Source: Cardiocondyla obscurior (taxonomy: Eukaryota; Arthropoda; Insecta; Hymenoptera; Formicidae). Taken from it: a stretch of DNA of 64,000 nt. Where the stretch lies: NCBI RefSeq assembly GCF_019399895.1, contig NC_091871.1, forward strand, positions 1 to 64,000, given 5' to 3'. A program made the position numbers and the translations under genes. Positions 15,101-27,820 of the stretch are shown here, piece by piece. Within the stretch, counting starts at the first letter, position 1. Each line of letters opens with the position of its first letter. The notes under the pieces are model-generated. The model saw only the letters and a list, made by a program, of their open reading frames with translations. It did not search any database and was not told the origin of the DNA.

Positions 15101-16270
15101 TATCTGCTCCTGGTGGAAAAAGAACGCTGAAAATGGTCACGTGGGCATCTGCTGACGTCACCGCACGACGATCACGTTGTCAGATTTTCAAAATTTTCGT
15201 TTTTGTCAATATCTCTGCTTCTGGTGAAGGGTAGAACGCTGAAAATGGTCACGTGGGCATCTGCTGACGTCACCGCACGACGTCACGTTGCCAGATTTTC
15301 AAAAATTTTTTTGTTTTTGTCAATATCTCTGCTTTGGTGGAAGTAGAACGCTGAAAAATGGTCACGTGGGCATCTGCTGACGTCACCGCACGACGTTGTT
15401 GCCAGATTTTCAAAATTTTTTCGTTTTTTGTCAATATCTTTTCTGGTAAAGTAGAACGCTGAAAATAGTCACGTGGGCATCTGCTGACGTCACCGCACGA
15501 TGTCACGTTGCCAGATTTTCAAAAATTTTTTTTTTTTTGTCAATATCTCTGCTTCTGGTGGAAGTAGAACGCTGAAAATGGTCACGTGGGCATCTGCTGA
15601 CGTCACCGCACGACGATACGTTGCCAGATTTAAAAATTTTTTTTTGTTTTGTCAATATCTTTGCTTCTGGTGAAGGTAGAACGCTGAAAAAGTCACGTGG
15701 GCATCTGCTGACGTCACCGCACGACGTTTGTTGCCAGATTTTCAAAATTTTTTTTCGTTTTTTGTCAATATCTTCTTCTGGTGAAGGTAGAACGCTGAAA
15801 ATGGTCACGTGGGCATCTGCTGACGTCACCGCACAACGTCACGTGGTCAGATTTTCAAAAATTTTTTTTTCGTTTTTTGTCAATATCTCTGCTCCTGGTG
15901 GAAGTAGAACGCTGAAAATGGTCACGTGGGCATCTGCTGACGTCACCGCACGACGTTCGTTGCCAGATTTTCAAAATTTTTTTTTTGTTTTTGTCAATAT
16001 CTCTGCTTCTGGTGAAGGTAGAACGCTGAAAATGGTCACGTGGGCATCTGCTGACGTCACCGCACGACGTTTGTTGTCAGATTTTCAAAATTTTTTTTCG
16101 TTTTTGTCAATATCTCTGCTTCTGGTGAAGGTAGAACGCTGAAAATGGTCACGTGGGCATCTGCTGACGTCACCGCACGACGTCACGTTGTCAGATTTTC
16201 AAAAATTTTTTTTTTTTTTGTCAATATCTCGCTTCTGGTGAGAGTAGAACGCTGAAAATGGTCACGTGGG
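160..16270. repeat. Satellite zone I: TTTGTTGCCAG / CTTCTGGTGAAGG monomers
   Basis: About 140 monomers in which the segment after the core reads GAAGATTTGTTGCCAG, CAATGATACGTTGCCAG or GATGATTCGTTGCCAG, so the second E-box is absent. The tail reads CTGCTTCTGGTGAAGGTAGAACGCTGAAAAT. Variant monomers recur in company. For example, a monomer ending TTTTCTGGTAAAGTAGAACG is often followed by one with CAATGTTACGTTGCC (near 3,350, 6,070, 8,530 and 9,105), which points to duplicated multi-monomer blocks. Indels are frequent. From about 13.5 kb some monomers show GACGTCACGTTGTCAG, an intermediate form. Confidence 0.9.
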
Positions 16271-19200
16271 CATCTGCTGACGTCACCGCACGACGACGTG
16301 TTCAAATTTTCAAAAATTTTTTTTCGTTTTTGTCAATATCTCTGCTTCTGGTGAAGGTAGAACGCTAAAAATGGTCACGTGGGCATCTGCTGACGTCACC
16401 GCACGACGTCACGTTGTCAGATTTTCAAAAACTTTTTTTTGTTTTTTGTCAACATCTTCTTCTGGTGAAGGAGTAAACGCTAAAAATGGTCACGTGTGCA
16501 TCTGCTGACGTCACCGCACGACGTCACGTGGTCAGATTTTCAAAAATTTTTTTTTCGTTTTTTGTCAATATCTTCGCTTTTGGATAGGGTAGGACGCTGA
16601 AAATGGTCACGTGGGCATCTGCTGACGTCACCGCACGACGTCACGTAGTCAAATTTTCAAAATTTTTTTTGTTTCGTCAATATCTTCGCCCTTGGAGGTG
16701 GACGCTAAAATTGGTCACGTGGGCATCTGCTGACGTCACCGCACGAAGTCACGTGGTCAAATTTTCAAAAATTTTTCTTTTGTTTTTCGTCGATATCTTC
16801 GCCCCTGAAGGGGGTAGGACGCTAAAAATGGTCACGTGGGCATTTGCTGACGTCACCGCACGACGTCACGTGGTCAAATTTTCAAAATTTTTTTTTCGTT
16901 TTTTGTCAATATCTCTGTTTCTGGTGAAGGTAGAACGCTGAAAATGGTCACGTGGGCATCTGCTGACGTCACCGCACGACGTCACGTGGTCAGATTTTTC
17001 TTTTTCGTTTTTGTCAATATCTTTTTTCTGGTGGAAGTAGAACGCTGAAAATGGTCACGTGGGCATCTGCTGACGTCACCGACGATACGTTGTCAGATTT
17101 TCAAAAATTTTTTTTCGTTTTTGTCAATATCTCTGCTTCTGGTGAAGGTAGACGCTAAAAATGGTCACGTGGGCATCTGCTGACGTCACCGCACGACGTC
17201 ACGTGGTCAATTTTCAAAAATTTTTTTTGTTTTTGTCAATATCTTCGCTTCTGGTGAAAGTAGAACGCTAAAAATGGTCACGTGGGCATCTGCTGACGTC
17301 ACCGCACGACGTCACGTTGTCAGATTTTCAAAAATTTTTTTCGTTTTTGTCAATATCTCTGTTTCTGGTGGAAGTAGAACGCTGAAAATGGTCACGTGGG
17401 CATCTGCTGACGTCACCGCACGACGTCACGTGCCAGATTTTCAAAAATTTTTTTTCGTTTTTTCAATATCTCTGCTTCTGGTGAAAATAGAACGCTGAAA
17501 ATGGTCACGTGGGCATCTGCTGACGTCACCGCACGACGTCACGTGGTCAGATTTTCAAAAATTTTTTTTTGTTTTTGTCAATATCTTGCTTCTGGTGAGG
17601 GTAGAACGCTAAAAATGGTCACGTGGGCATCTGCTGACGTCACCGCACGATCACGTGGTCAGATTTTCAAAAATTTTTTTTCGTTTTTGTCAATATCTCT
17701 GCTTCTGGAGAAGGTAGAACGCTGAAAATGGTCACGTGGGCATCTGCTGACGTCACCGCACGATCACGTGGTCAGATTTTCAAAAATTTTTTGTTTTTGT
17801 CAATATCTTTTTCTGGTGAAGGTAGGACGAAAAATGGTCACGTAGGCATCTGCTGACGTTACCGCACGACGTCACGTGGTCAGATTTTCAAAAATTTTTT
17901 TTTCGTTTTTTGTCAATATCTTCGCTCTTGGAAAGGGTAGGACGTTGAAAATGGTCACGTAAACATCTGCTGACGTCACCGCACGACATCACATGATCAA
18001 ATTTTCAAAAATTTTTTTTTGTTTTTCGTCAATATCTCCGCCCCTGGAGAAGGTAGGACGCTAAAAATGGTTACAAGGGCATCTGTTGACGTCACCGCAC
18101 GACGTCACGTGGTCAAATTTTCAAAAATTTTTTGTGTGTTTTTTGTCAATATTTTTGCCAGTGGAAAGGGTAGGACGCTGAAAATGGTCACGTGGGCATC
18201 TGCTGACGTCACCGCACGGCGTCACGTGATCAGATTTTCAAAAATTTTTTTCGTTTTTTGTCAATATCTTCGCTTCTGGAGAAGGTAGGACGCTGAAAAT
18301 GGTCACGTGGGCATCTGCTGACGTCACCGCACGACGTCACGTGGTCAGATTTTCAAAAATTTTTTTTTCGTTTTTTGTCAATATCTTTGCCCCTGGAGAA
18401 AGTAGGACGCTAAAAATGGTCACGTGGGCATCTGCTGACGTCACCGCACGACGTCACGTGGTCAGATTTTCAAAAATTTTTTTTGTTTTTGTCAATATCT
18501 CTGCTTCTGGAGAAGGTAGACGCTAAAAATGGTCACGTGGGCATCTGCTGACGTCACCGCACGACGTCACGTGGTCAATTTTCAAAATTTTTTTTGTTTT
18601 TTGTCAATATCTTTGCTTCTGGAGAAAATAGAACGTTAAAAATGGTCACGTGGGCATCTGCTGACGTCACCGCACGACGTCACGTGGTCAGATTTTCAAA
18701 AATTTTTTTTCGTTTTTGTCAATATCTTGTTCTGGTGGAAGTAGAACGCTAAAAATGGTCACGTGGGCATCTGCTGACGTCACCGCACGACGTCACGTGG
18801 TCAGATTTTCAAAAAATTTTTTCGTTTTTGTCAATATCTCTGCTTCTGGTGAAGGTAGGAACTGAAAATGGTCACGTGGGCATCTGCTGACGTCACCGAC
18901 AACGTTTTGCAAGATTTAAAAATTTTTTTGTTTTTGTCAATATCTTTGCCTTCTGGTGAAAATAGGACGCTGAAAATGGTCACGTGGGCATCTGCTGACG
19001 TCACCGCACGACGTCACGTGGTCAATTTTCAAAAATTTTTTTCGTTTTTGTCAATATCTTTGCTTCTGGTGAAGGTAGAACGCTGAAAATGGTCACGTGG
19101 GCATCTGCTGACGTCACCGCACGACGTCACGTGCCAGATTTTCAAAAATTTTTTTTCGTTTTTGTCAATATCTCTGCTTCTGGAAGGTAGAACGCTAAAA

Positions 19201-20560
19201 ATGTTACGTGGGCATCTGCTGACGTCACCGCACGACGTCACGTTGTCAGATTTTCAAAAATTTTTTCGTTTTTTGTCAATATCTTTTTTCTGGTGGAAGT
19301 AGAACGCTGAAAATGGTCACGTGGGCATCTGCTGACGTCACCGCACGACGTCACGTGGTCAGATTTTCAAAAATTTTTTTTTGTTTTTGTCAATATCTCT
19401 GCTTCTGGTGAAGGTAGACGCTAAAAATGTCACGTGGGCATCTGCTGACGTCACCGCACGACGACGTGGTCAATTTTCAAAAATTTTTTTTTGTTTTTTG
19501 TCAATATCTTTGCTTCTGGAAATAGAACGCTGAAAATGGTCACGTGGGCATCTGCTGACGTCACCGCACGACGTCACGTTGTCAGATTTTCAAAAATTTT
19601 TTTTCGTTTTTCGTCAATATCTTTGCTTCTGGAGGAAGTAGAACGCTAAAAATGGTCACGTGGGCATCTGCTGACGTCACCGCACGACGTCACGTGGTCA
19701 GATTTTCAAAAATTTTTTTCGTTTTTGTCAATATCTTGCTTCTGGTGAAGGTAGAACGCTGAAAATGGTCACGTGGGCATCTGCTGACGTCACCGCACGA
19801 TCACGTGGTCAAGATTTTAAAAATTTTTTTTTGTTTTTGTCAATATCTTTCTTCTGGTGAAAATAGGACGCTGAAAATGGTCACGTGGGCATCTGCTGAC
19901 GTCACCGCACGACGTCACGTGGTCAGATTTTCAAAAATTTTTTTTCGTTTTTTGTCAATATCTTTGCTTCTGGTGAAGGTAGGACGCTAAAAATGGTTAC
20001 GTGGGCATCTGCTGACGTCACCGCACGACGTCACGTGGTCAGATTTACAAAAATTTTTTTATCGTTTTTTGTCAATATCTCTGCTTCTGGAGAAGGTAGA
20101 ACGCTAAAAATGGTCACGTGAACATCTGCTGACGTCACCGCACGACGTCACGTGGTCAGATTTACAAAAATTTTTTCGTTTTTGTCAATATCTTTTCTGG
20201 AGGATAGAACGCTGAAAATGGTCACGTGGGCATCTGCTGACGTCACCGCACGACGTCACGTGGTCAGATTTTCAAAAATTTTTTTTTGTTTTTGTCAATA
20301 TCTCTGCTTCTGGAGAAGGTAGACGCTAAAAATGGTCACGTGGGCATCTGCTGACGTCACCGCACGACGTCACGTGGTCAATTTTCAAAAATTTTTTTTG
20401 TTTTTCGTCAATATCTTTGCTTCTGGTGAAAATAGGACGCTAAAAATGGTCACGTGGGCATCTGCTGACGTCACCGCACGACGTCACGTGGTCAGATTTT
20501 CAAAAATTTTTTTTCGTTTTTTCAATATCTTGCCCCTGGAGGAAGTAGAACGCTAAAAAT
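16270..20560. repeat. Satellite zone II: hybrid monomers
   Basis: About 38 monomers whose first half is of the zone III type (GACGTCACGTGGTCAG, second E-box present). The tail is still mostly of zone I type (CTTCTGGTGAAGGTAGAACG). The hybrids form a graded transition rather than a sharp junction, as expected from gene conversion or unequal exchange between two homogenised families. A few monomers near 16.6-16.9 and 17.9-18.3 kb carry GCCCTTGGA or GCCCCTGGA tails of the zone III type. Confidence 0.85.
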
Positions 20561-23500
20561 GGTCACGTGGGCATCTGCTGACGTCACCGCACGACGTCAC
20601 GTGGTCAGATTTTCAAAAATTTTTTCTTCGTTTTTCGTCAATATCTTCGCCCCTGGAGGGTAGGACGCTAAAAATGGTCACGTGGGCATCTGCTGACGTC
20701 ACCGCACGACGTCACGTGGTCAGATTTTCAAAATTTCTTTTTGTTTTTCGTCAATATCTTTGCCCCTGGAAGGGGTAGGACGCTAAAAATGGTCACGTGG
20801 GCATCTGCTGACGTCACCGCACGACGTCACGTGGTCAAATTTTCAAAAATTTTTCTCTTGTTTTTCGTCAATATCTTTGCCCGTGAAGTGGGTAGGACGC
20901 TAAAAATGGTCACGTGGGCATCTGCTGACGTCACCGCACGACGTCACGTGGTCAGATTTTCAAAAATTTTTTTCTCGTTTTTCGTCAATATCTTCGCCTC
21001 TGGAGGAGTAGGACGCTAAAAATGGTCACGTGGGCATCTGCTGACGTCACCGCACGACGTCACGTGGTCAGATTTTCAAAAATTTTTTTTTGTTTTTCGT
21101 CAATATCTTTGCCCCTGGAGGGTGGACGCTAAAAATGGTCACGTGGGCATCTGCTGACGTCACCGCACGACGTCACGTGGTCAGATTTTCAAAAATTTTT
21201 TGTTTTTCGTCAATATCTCTCGCCCTTGGAAGGGTAGGACGCTAAAAATGGTCACGTGGGCATCTGCTGACGTCACCGCACGACGTCACGTGGTCAGATT
21301 TTCAAAAATTTCTTTTCGTTTTTCGTCAATATCTTCGCCTTTGGAGGGGTAGGACGCTAAAATGGTCACGTGGGCATCTGCTGACGTCACCGCACGACGT
21401 CACGTGTCAAATTTTCAAAAATTTTTTTGTTTTTCGTCAATATCTTTGCCCCTGGAGGAGGTAGGACGCTAAAAATGGTCACGTGGGCATCTGCTGACGT
21501 CACCGCACGACGTCACGTGGTCAGATTTTCAAAATTTTTTTTTTTTCGTCAATATCTTCGCCCCTGGAGAGGGTAGGACGCTAAAAATGGTCACGTGGGC
21601 ATCTGCTGACGTCACCGCACGACGTCACGTGGTCAGATTAAAAAATTTTTTTTCGTTTTTCGTTAATATCTTCGCCCTTTGCAGGGGTGGGACGCTAAAA
21701 ATGGTCACGTGGGCATCTGCTGACGTCACCGCACGACGTCACGTGGTCAGATTTTAAAAAATTTCTTTTTCGTTTTTCGTCAATATCTTTGTTCCTGGAG
21801 AGGGTAGGACGCTAAAAATGGTCACGTGGGCATCTGCTGACGTCACCGCACGACGTCACGTGGTCAGATTTTCAAAAATTTCTTTTTCGTTTTTCGTCAA
21901 TATCTTTGTTCCTGAAGAGGGTAGGACGCTAAAAATGGTCACGTGGGCATGTTTTGACGTCACCGCACGACGTCACGTGGTCAGATTTTCAGAAATTTTT
22001 TTTTCGTTTTTCGTCAATATCTCCGCCCTTGGAAAGGGTAGGACGCTAAAAATGGTCACGTGGGCATCTGCTGACGTCACCGCACGACGTCACGTGGTCA
22101 GATTTTCAAAAATTTTTTTTTTTTGTCAATATCTCGCTCCTGGAGAAGGTAGGACGCTAAAAATGGTCACGTGGGCATCTGCTGACGTCACCGCACGACG
22201 TCACGTGGTCAGATTTTCAAAAATTTCTTTTTCGTTTTTCGTCAATATTTTCGCTTCTGGAGAAAGTAGGACGCTAAAAATGGTCACGTGGGCATCTGCT
22301 GACGTCACCGCACGACGTCACGTGGTCAGATTTTCAAAATTTTTTTTTCGTTTTTCGTCAATATCTTCGCCTTTGGAAGGGGTAGGACGCAAAAATGGTC
22401 ACGTGGGCATCTGCTGACGTCACCGCACGACGTCACGTGGTCAGATTTTCAAAAATTTTTTTTTGTTTTTCGTCAATATCTTTGCCCCTGGAAGAGGTAG
22501 GACGCTAAAAATGGTCACGTGGGCATCTGCTGACGTCACCGCACGACGTCACGTGGTCAGATTTTCAAAAATTTTTTTTCGTTTTTCGTCAATATCTTCG
22601 CTCTTGAAAGGGTAGGACGCTAAAAATGGTCACGTGGGCATCTGCTGACGTCACCGCACGACGTCACGTGGTCAGATTTTCAAAAATTTTTTTCTCGTTT
22701 TTCGTCAATATCTTTGCTGGAAAAAGTAGGACGCTAAAAATGGTCACGTGGGCATCTGCTGACGTCACCGCACGACGTCACGTGGTCAGATTTTCAAAAA
22801 TTTTTTTCTCGTTTTTCGTCAATATCTTCGCTTTTGGAGGGTAGGACGCTAAAAATGGTCACGTGGGCATCTGCTGACGTCACCGCACGACGTCACGTGG
22901 TCAGATTTTCAAAAATTTTTTTTCGTTTTTCGTCAATATCTTTGCTCCTGAAGGGGGTAGGACGCTAAAAATGGTCACGTGGGCATCTGCTGACGTCACC
23001 GCACGACGTCACGTGGTCAGATTTTCAAAAATTTCTTTTTCGTTTTTCGTCAAAATCTTTGCCCCTGGGAAAAGTAGGACGCTAAAAATGGTCACGTGGG
23101 CATCTGCTGACGTCACCGCACGACGTCACGTGGTCAGATTTTCAAAATTTTTTTTTCGTTTTTCGTCAATATCTTCGCTCTTGGAGGGTAGGACGCTAAA
23201 AATGGTCACGTGGGCATCTGCTGACGTCACCGCACGACGTCACGTGGTCAGATTTTCAAAAATTTTTTTTCGTTTTTCGTCAATATCTTCGCCTTTGGAA
23301 GGGTAGGACGCTAAAAATGGTCACGTGGGCATCTGCTGACGTCACCGCACGACGTCACGTGGTCAGATTTTCAAAAATTTTTTTTCGTTTTTCGTCAATA
23401 TCTTCGCCTGGAGGGGTAGGACGCTAAAAATGTTCACGTGGGCATCTGCTGACGTCACCGCACGACGTCACGTGGTCAGATTTTCAAAAATTTTTTTTCG

Positions 23501-26340
23501 TTTTTCGTCAATATCTTTGCTCGTGGAGTGGGTAGGACACTAAAAATGGTCACGTGGGCATCTGCTGACGTCACCGCACGACGTCACGTGGTCAGAATTT
23601 CAAAAATTTTTTTGTTTTTCGTCAATATCTCCCCCTGGAGAAGGTAGGACGCTAAAAATGGTCACGTGGGCATCTGCTGACGTCACCGCACGACGTCACG
23701 TGGTCAGATTTTAAAAATTTTTTTTGTTTTCGTCAATATCTTTGCTCCTGAAGGGGTAGGACGCTAAAAATGGTCACGTGGGCATCTGCTGACGTCACCG
23801 CACGACGTCACGTGGTCAGATTTTCAAAAATTTTTTTTTCGGTTTTTGTCAATATCTTTGCCCCTGGAAAGAGTAAAACGCTAAAAATGGTCACGTGGGC
23901 ATCTGCTGACGTCACCGCACGACGTCACGTGGTCAGATTTTCAAAAATTTCTTTTTTGTTTTTCGTCAATATCTTCGCCTTTGGAGGAAGTAGGACGCAA
24001 AAATGGTCACGTGGGCATCTGCTAACGTCACTGCACGACGTCACGTGGTCAGATTTTCAAAAATTTTTTTTTCGTTTTTCGTCAATATCTTTGCCCCTGG
24101 AGAAGGTAGGACGCTAAAAATGGTCACGTGGGCATCTGCTGACGTCACAACACGACGTCACGTGGTCAGATTTTCAAAAATTTTTTCGTTTTTGTCAATA
24201 TCTTAATCCTGAAGGGTAGGACGCTAAAAATGGTCACGTGGGCATCTGTTGACGTCACCGCACGACGTCACGTGGTCATATTTTCAAAAATTTCTTTTTA
24301 GTTTTTCGTCAATATCTTTGCCCCTGGAAAGAGTAGGACGCTAAAAATGGTCACGTGGGCATCTGCTGACGTCACCGCACGACGTCACGTGGTCAGATTT
24401 TCAAAAAATTTTTTTCGTTTTTCGTCAATATCTCCGCCCTTGGCAGGGGTGGGACGCTAAAAATGGTCACGTGGGCATCTGCTGACGTCACCGCACGACG
24501 TCACGTGGTCAGATTTTCAAAAATTTTTTTTTCGTTTTTCGTCAATATCTCCGCTCTTGGAGAGGGTAGAACGCTAAAAATGGTCACGTGGGCATCTGCT
24601 TACGTCACCGCACGACGTCACGTGGTCAGATTTTCAAAAATTTCTTTTTCGTTTTTCGTCAATACCTTTGCCCCTGGAGGGGGTAAAACGCTAAAAATGG
24701 TCACGTGGGCATCTGCTGACGTCACCGCACGACGTCACGTGGTCAGATTTACAAAAATTTTCGTTTTTCGTCAATATCTCCTGAAGAAGGTAGGACGCTA
24801 AAAATGGTCACGTGGGCATCTGCTGACGTCACCGCACGACGTCACGTGGTCAGATTTTCAAAAATTTTTTTTTCGTTTTTCGTCAATATCTTCGCCTTTG
24901 GAAAAGGTAGGACGCAAAAATGGTCACGTGGGCATCTGCTGACGTCACCGCACGACGTCACGTGGTCAGATTTTCAAAAATTTTTTTTTTTTTCGTCAAT
25001 ATCTTTGCCCCTGGAGGGTAGGACGCTAAAAATGGTCACGTGGGCATCTGCTGACGTCACCGCACGACGTCACGTGGTCAGATTTTCAAAAATTTTTTTT
25101 CGTTTTTGTCAATATCTCGCTGAAGGGGTAGGACGCTAAAAATGGTCACGTGGGCATCTGCTGACGTCACCGCACGACGTCACGTGGTCAGATTTTCAAA
25201 AATTGTTTTTTTGTTTTTCGTCAATATCTTCGTCCCTGGGAAAAGTAGGACGCTAAAAATGGTCATGTGGGCATCTGCTGACGTCACCGCACGACATCAC
25301 GTGGTCAGATTTTCAAAAATTTTTTTTCGTTTTTCGTCAATATTTCCAATCCTGAAGGGTAGGACGCTAAAAATGGTCACGTGGGCATCTGCTGACGTCA
25401 CCGCACGACGTCACGTGGTCAGATTTTCAAAATTTTCGTTTTTTCGTCAATATCTTTGCCCCTGGAGAGGGTAGGACGCTAAAAATGGTCACGTGGGCAT
25501 CTGCTGACGTCACCGCACGACGTCACGTGGTCAGATTTTCAAAAATTTTTTTTCGTTTTTCGTCAATATCTTTGCCCCTGGAGGGGTAGGACGCTAAAAA
25601 TGGTCACGTGGGCATCTGCTGACGTCACCGCACGACGTCACGTGGTCAGATTTTCAAAATTTTTTTTTTCGTTTTTCGTCAATATCTCCGCTCCTGAAGG
25701 GTAGGACGCTAAAAATGGTCACGTGGGCATCTGCTGACGTCACCGCACGACGTCACGTGGTCAGATTTTCAAAAATTTTTTTTTTGTTCGTCAATATCTT
25801 TGCCCCTGGAGGGTAGGACGCTAAAAATGGTCACGTGGGCATCTGCTGACGTCACCGCACGACGTCACGTGGTCAGATTTTCAAAAATTTTTTTCGTTTT
25901 TCGTCAATATCTCCCTCCTGAAGGGGTAGGACGCTAAAAATGGTCACGTGGGCATCTGCTGACGTCACCGCACGACGTCACGTGGTCAGATTTTCAAAAA
26001 TTTTTTTTTGTTTTTCGTCAATATCTTTGCCCTGGAGGGTAGGACGCTAAAAATGGTCACGTGGGCATCTGCTGACGTCACCGCACGACGTCACGTGGTC
26101 AGATTTTCAAAAATTTTTTCTTCGTTTTTCGTCAATATCTTCGCTCCTGGAGGTAGGACGCTAAAAATGGTCACGTGGGCATCTGCTGACGTCACCGCAC
26201 GACGTCACGTGGTCAGATTTTCAAAAACTTTTGTTTTCGTCAATATCTTCGCTCCTGGAAGGGTAGGACGCTAAAAATGGTCACGTGGGCATCTGCTGAC
26301 GTCACCGCACGACGTCACGTGGTCAGATTTTCAAAATTTT
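20560..26340. repeat. Satellite zone III: homogeneous, two E-boxes per monomer
   Basis: About 51 very similar monomers with GACGTCACGTGGTCAGATTT, CGTTTTTCGTCAATATC and a GCCCCTGGAGGGTAGGACGCTAAAAAT-type tail. Each monomer carries two CACGTG boxes and two GACGTCA sites. Sequence identity is visibly higher than in zone I, which suggests the most recent amplification. Confidence 0.88.
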
Positions 26341-26384
26341 TTTTTTTTCGTTTTCGTAATATCTTTCTTCTGGTGGGGGTAGGA

Positions 26385-26620
26385 CGCTGAAAATGGTCAT
26401 AAAGGCATTTGCTGACGTCACTGCACAATTCTACGTTGCAAGATTTTTGAAAGTTTTTTGTTTTTAGCTAATTTCTGCTACTGGTAAAGTGAAATGCTCA
26501 AAATAAATTTGTATACATTTTAAGTTGCGCACATTACGTTGCCAGATTTTAAATATTTATTTTGTTTTTTGCAATATTTTGCATACTGGTGAAACCAAAA
26601 AACTTGAAATAGGTCCGTAT
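26385..26620. repeat. Two decayed satellite monomers at the array edge
   Basis: The first still shows GGCATTTGCTGACGTCACTGCAC, TACGTTGCAAG and CTACTGGTAAAG. The second keeps only ACGTTGCCAGATTTT, GCAATATTTTGC and ACTGGTGAAACC. Divergence rises over about 230 bp and then the similarity ends. Both carry the ACGTTGCMAG and CTGGTRAA forms typical of zone I, although zone III is immediately adjacent. Confidence 0.85.
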
Positions 26621-26827
26621 TATTAAAGTTGGTTTTATATTTTAACGAATTTACAATATGCGTATTTTAATTTGTAATTTTTTATAAACTTTATAAAATT
26701 ATCTAAAAGCTTAGAGCTTAAAAACTTTGTAAATTTTACAAGAAAATTTTTGAGAATTTTAAGCTTTTTACTAGAGAGCGAGCGCGAAATAGGTAATGGT
26801 TGCTTGTGGTTTTTGGTACTGCTTATA
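26621..26827. other. AT-rich junction sequence, nothing recognised
   Basis: Unique-looking AT-rich sequence between the satellite edge and the MITE. No gene or repeat seen. Confidence 0.6.
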
Positions 26828-27356
26828 CAGGGTGTTTCAAAGTCATGTAGACAGACTTTAAAATTATGTAGATGTCGTTATTTTAAGACGAAACGTCCTT
26901 AATCATTTTTTATTTTGATTAATATTAAACGAGATAAAAATTATTAAAAATTAGATTTTTTGGGCGGATCTTACTGTTTCTCACACCGCGCGGAAACGCT
27001 TTATCCGTCGGTAGTCCCCAGTCCTTGCTTTTTTGATCATTGATAATTTTTTTTGTATTGTTACGCGATGTCGCTTTTTTTTGATTTTTGGTTTAGACCA
27101 GTTTATCTAGGCAGGCCGATTGTAACCGCCTGTCTTGCTTCGCGCGCTTTCATTTTTTATCGATGATCGAGAACGCAAGGATTGGGGACTACCGATATCG
27201 TCTCCGCGCGGTGTGGGGCAGTAAGTTCCGCTCAAAGAATATAATTTTCAATAATTATTATCTAGCAATATTACTCGGAATAAAAAATGAAACTTTCTTC
27301 TTAAAATAACGAGATCTACTTAGTTCAATGTTTTTCTACATGACTTTGGGACACTG
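26828..27356. mobile_element. TA-flanked foldback MITE (Tc1/mariner-like ends)
   Basis: The ends read CAGGGTGTTTCAAAGTCATG and, inverted, CAGTGTCCCAAAGTCATG, each bordered by TA. The two halves are long inverted repeats of about 200 bp. Matching blocks include GTCGTTATTTTAAGACGAAA versus CTCGTTATTTTAAGAAGAAA, ACACCGCGCGGAAACG versus ACACCGCGCGGAGACG, and GGTAGTCCCCAGTCCTTGC versus GGTAGTCCCCAATCCTTGC. No transposase is encoded. TA target duplication and this end sequence fit a non-autonomous Tc1/mariner-superfamily foldback element. The family name is unknown to me. Confidence 0.85.
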
Positions 27357-27820
27357 TACCATTTTAGAGCAATAAAGAAGTGGTTTCGTCTTTGTTAATC
27401 CTTATTTAATTACAGAGTTTTAAATTGGTTTATGTAAGTTTAATTTTAGTTCTTTATATGGTAACAAATTTTGTTATTGTTTTTAAAATCTGGTCTTGGT
27501 TCTAATGTTTTATCATGACTCAAAATCATGACTCACATAATAAGCTCAGTTTCTCTATTATTTTAACTGATAATTTTTAAACATAATTTACATAAATTGT
27601 TTAAGAAATGTTTAGAGTATGTTTACAGTATTAACAAATTCAATCTTAAATTTTTTCTTTTTTCTTAATCCTAAAAATATGTATATTTTATTACGTCCCG
27701 CCAAATAATATATATTTTTTATAAATATATTTTTGCGAGTACATTAAAGCATTATTTATTACTTATTCATATAAAACATATAAATTTATATTGCTTTACT
27801 CGTGTGTAGTACAGCATTAG
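27357..27820. other. AT-rich sequence without recognised features
   Basis: Strongly AT-rich. No coding potential, repeat structure or RNA gene seen. The left end of the following LTR relative is not sharply definable and may begin inside this stretch. Confidence 0.5.

Larger units (their letters stand above)
1..26384. repeat. Tandem satellite array, ~113-bp monomer, ~230 copies
   Basis: An uninterrupted head-to-tail array. Monomers are roughly 111-116 bp, estimated from the spacing of successive GGTCACGTGGGC boxes. Each monomer has a GC-rich half with an almost invariant core of about 30 bp (CACGTG, CATCTG, TGACGTCA, then CCGCAC). The other half is AT-rich, with an A5T7-10 tract, GTCAATATCT, and a variable C/T/G-rich segment ending in ACGCTRAAAAT. 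Length differences come mostly from the T tract and the CTTCTGGTGAAGGTAG segment. Both strands stay open for long stretches by chance, but nothing suggests coding. A location near a centromere or in other heterochromatin is plausible but not shown. Confidence 0.97.

Noticed and set aside
1..26384. Long open frames on both strands of the satellite (up to 199 codons, e.g. 21,818-22,417)
   Set aside because: They follow from monomer lengths near multiples of three and few stops in the consensus. Frames break at each small indel and both strands are open at once.
1..26384. CRISPR-like array of repeats and spacers
   Set aside because: The whole monomer repeats, with no unique spacers, and there are no cas genes. 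The context is eukaryotic satellite DNA.
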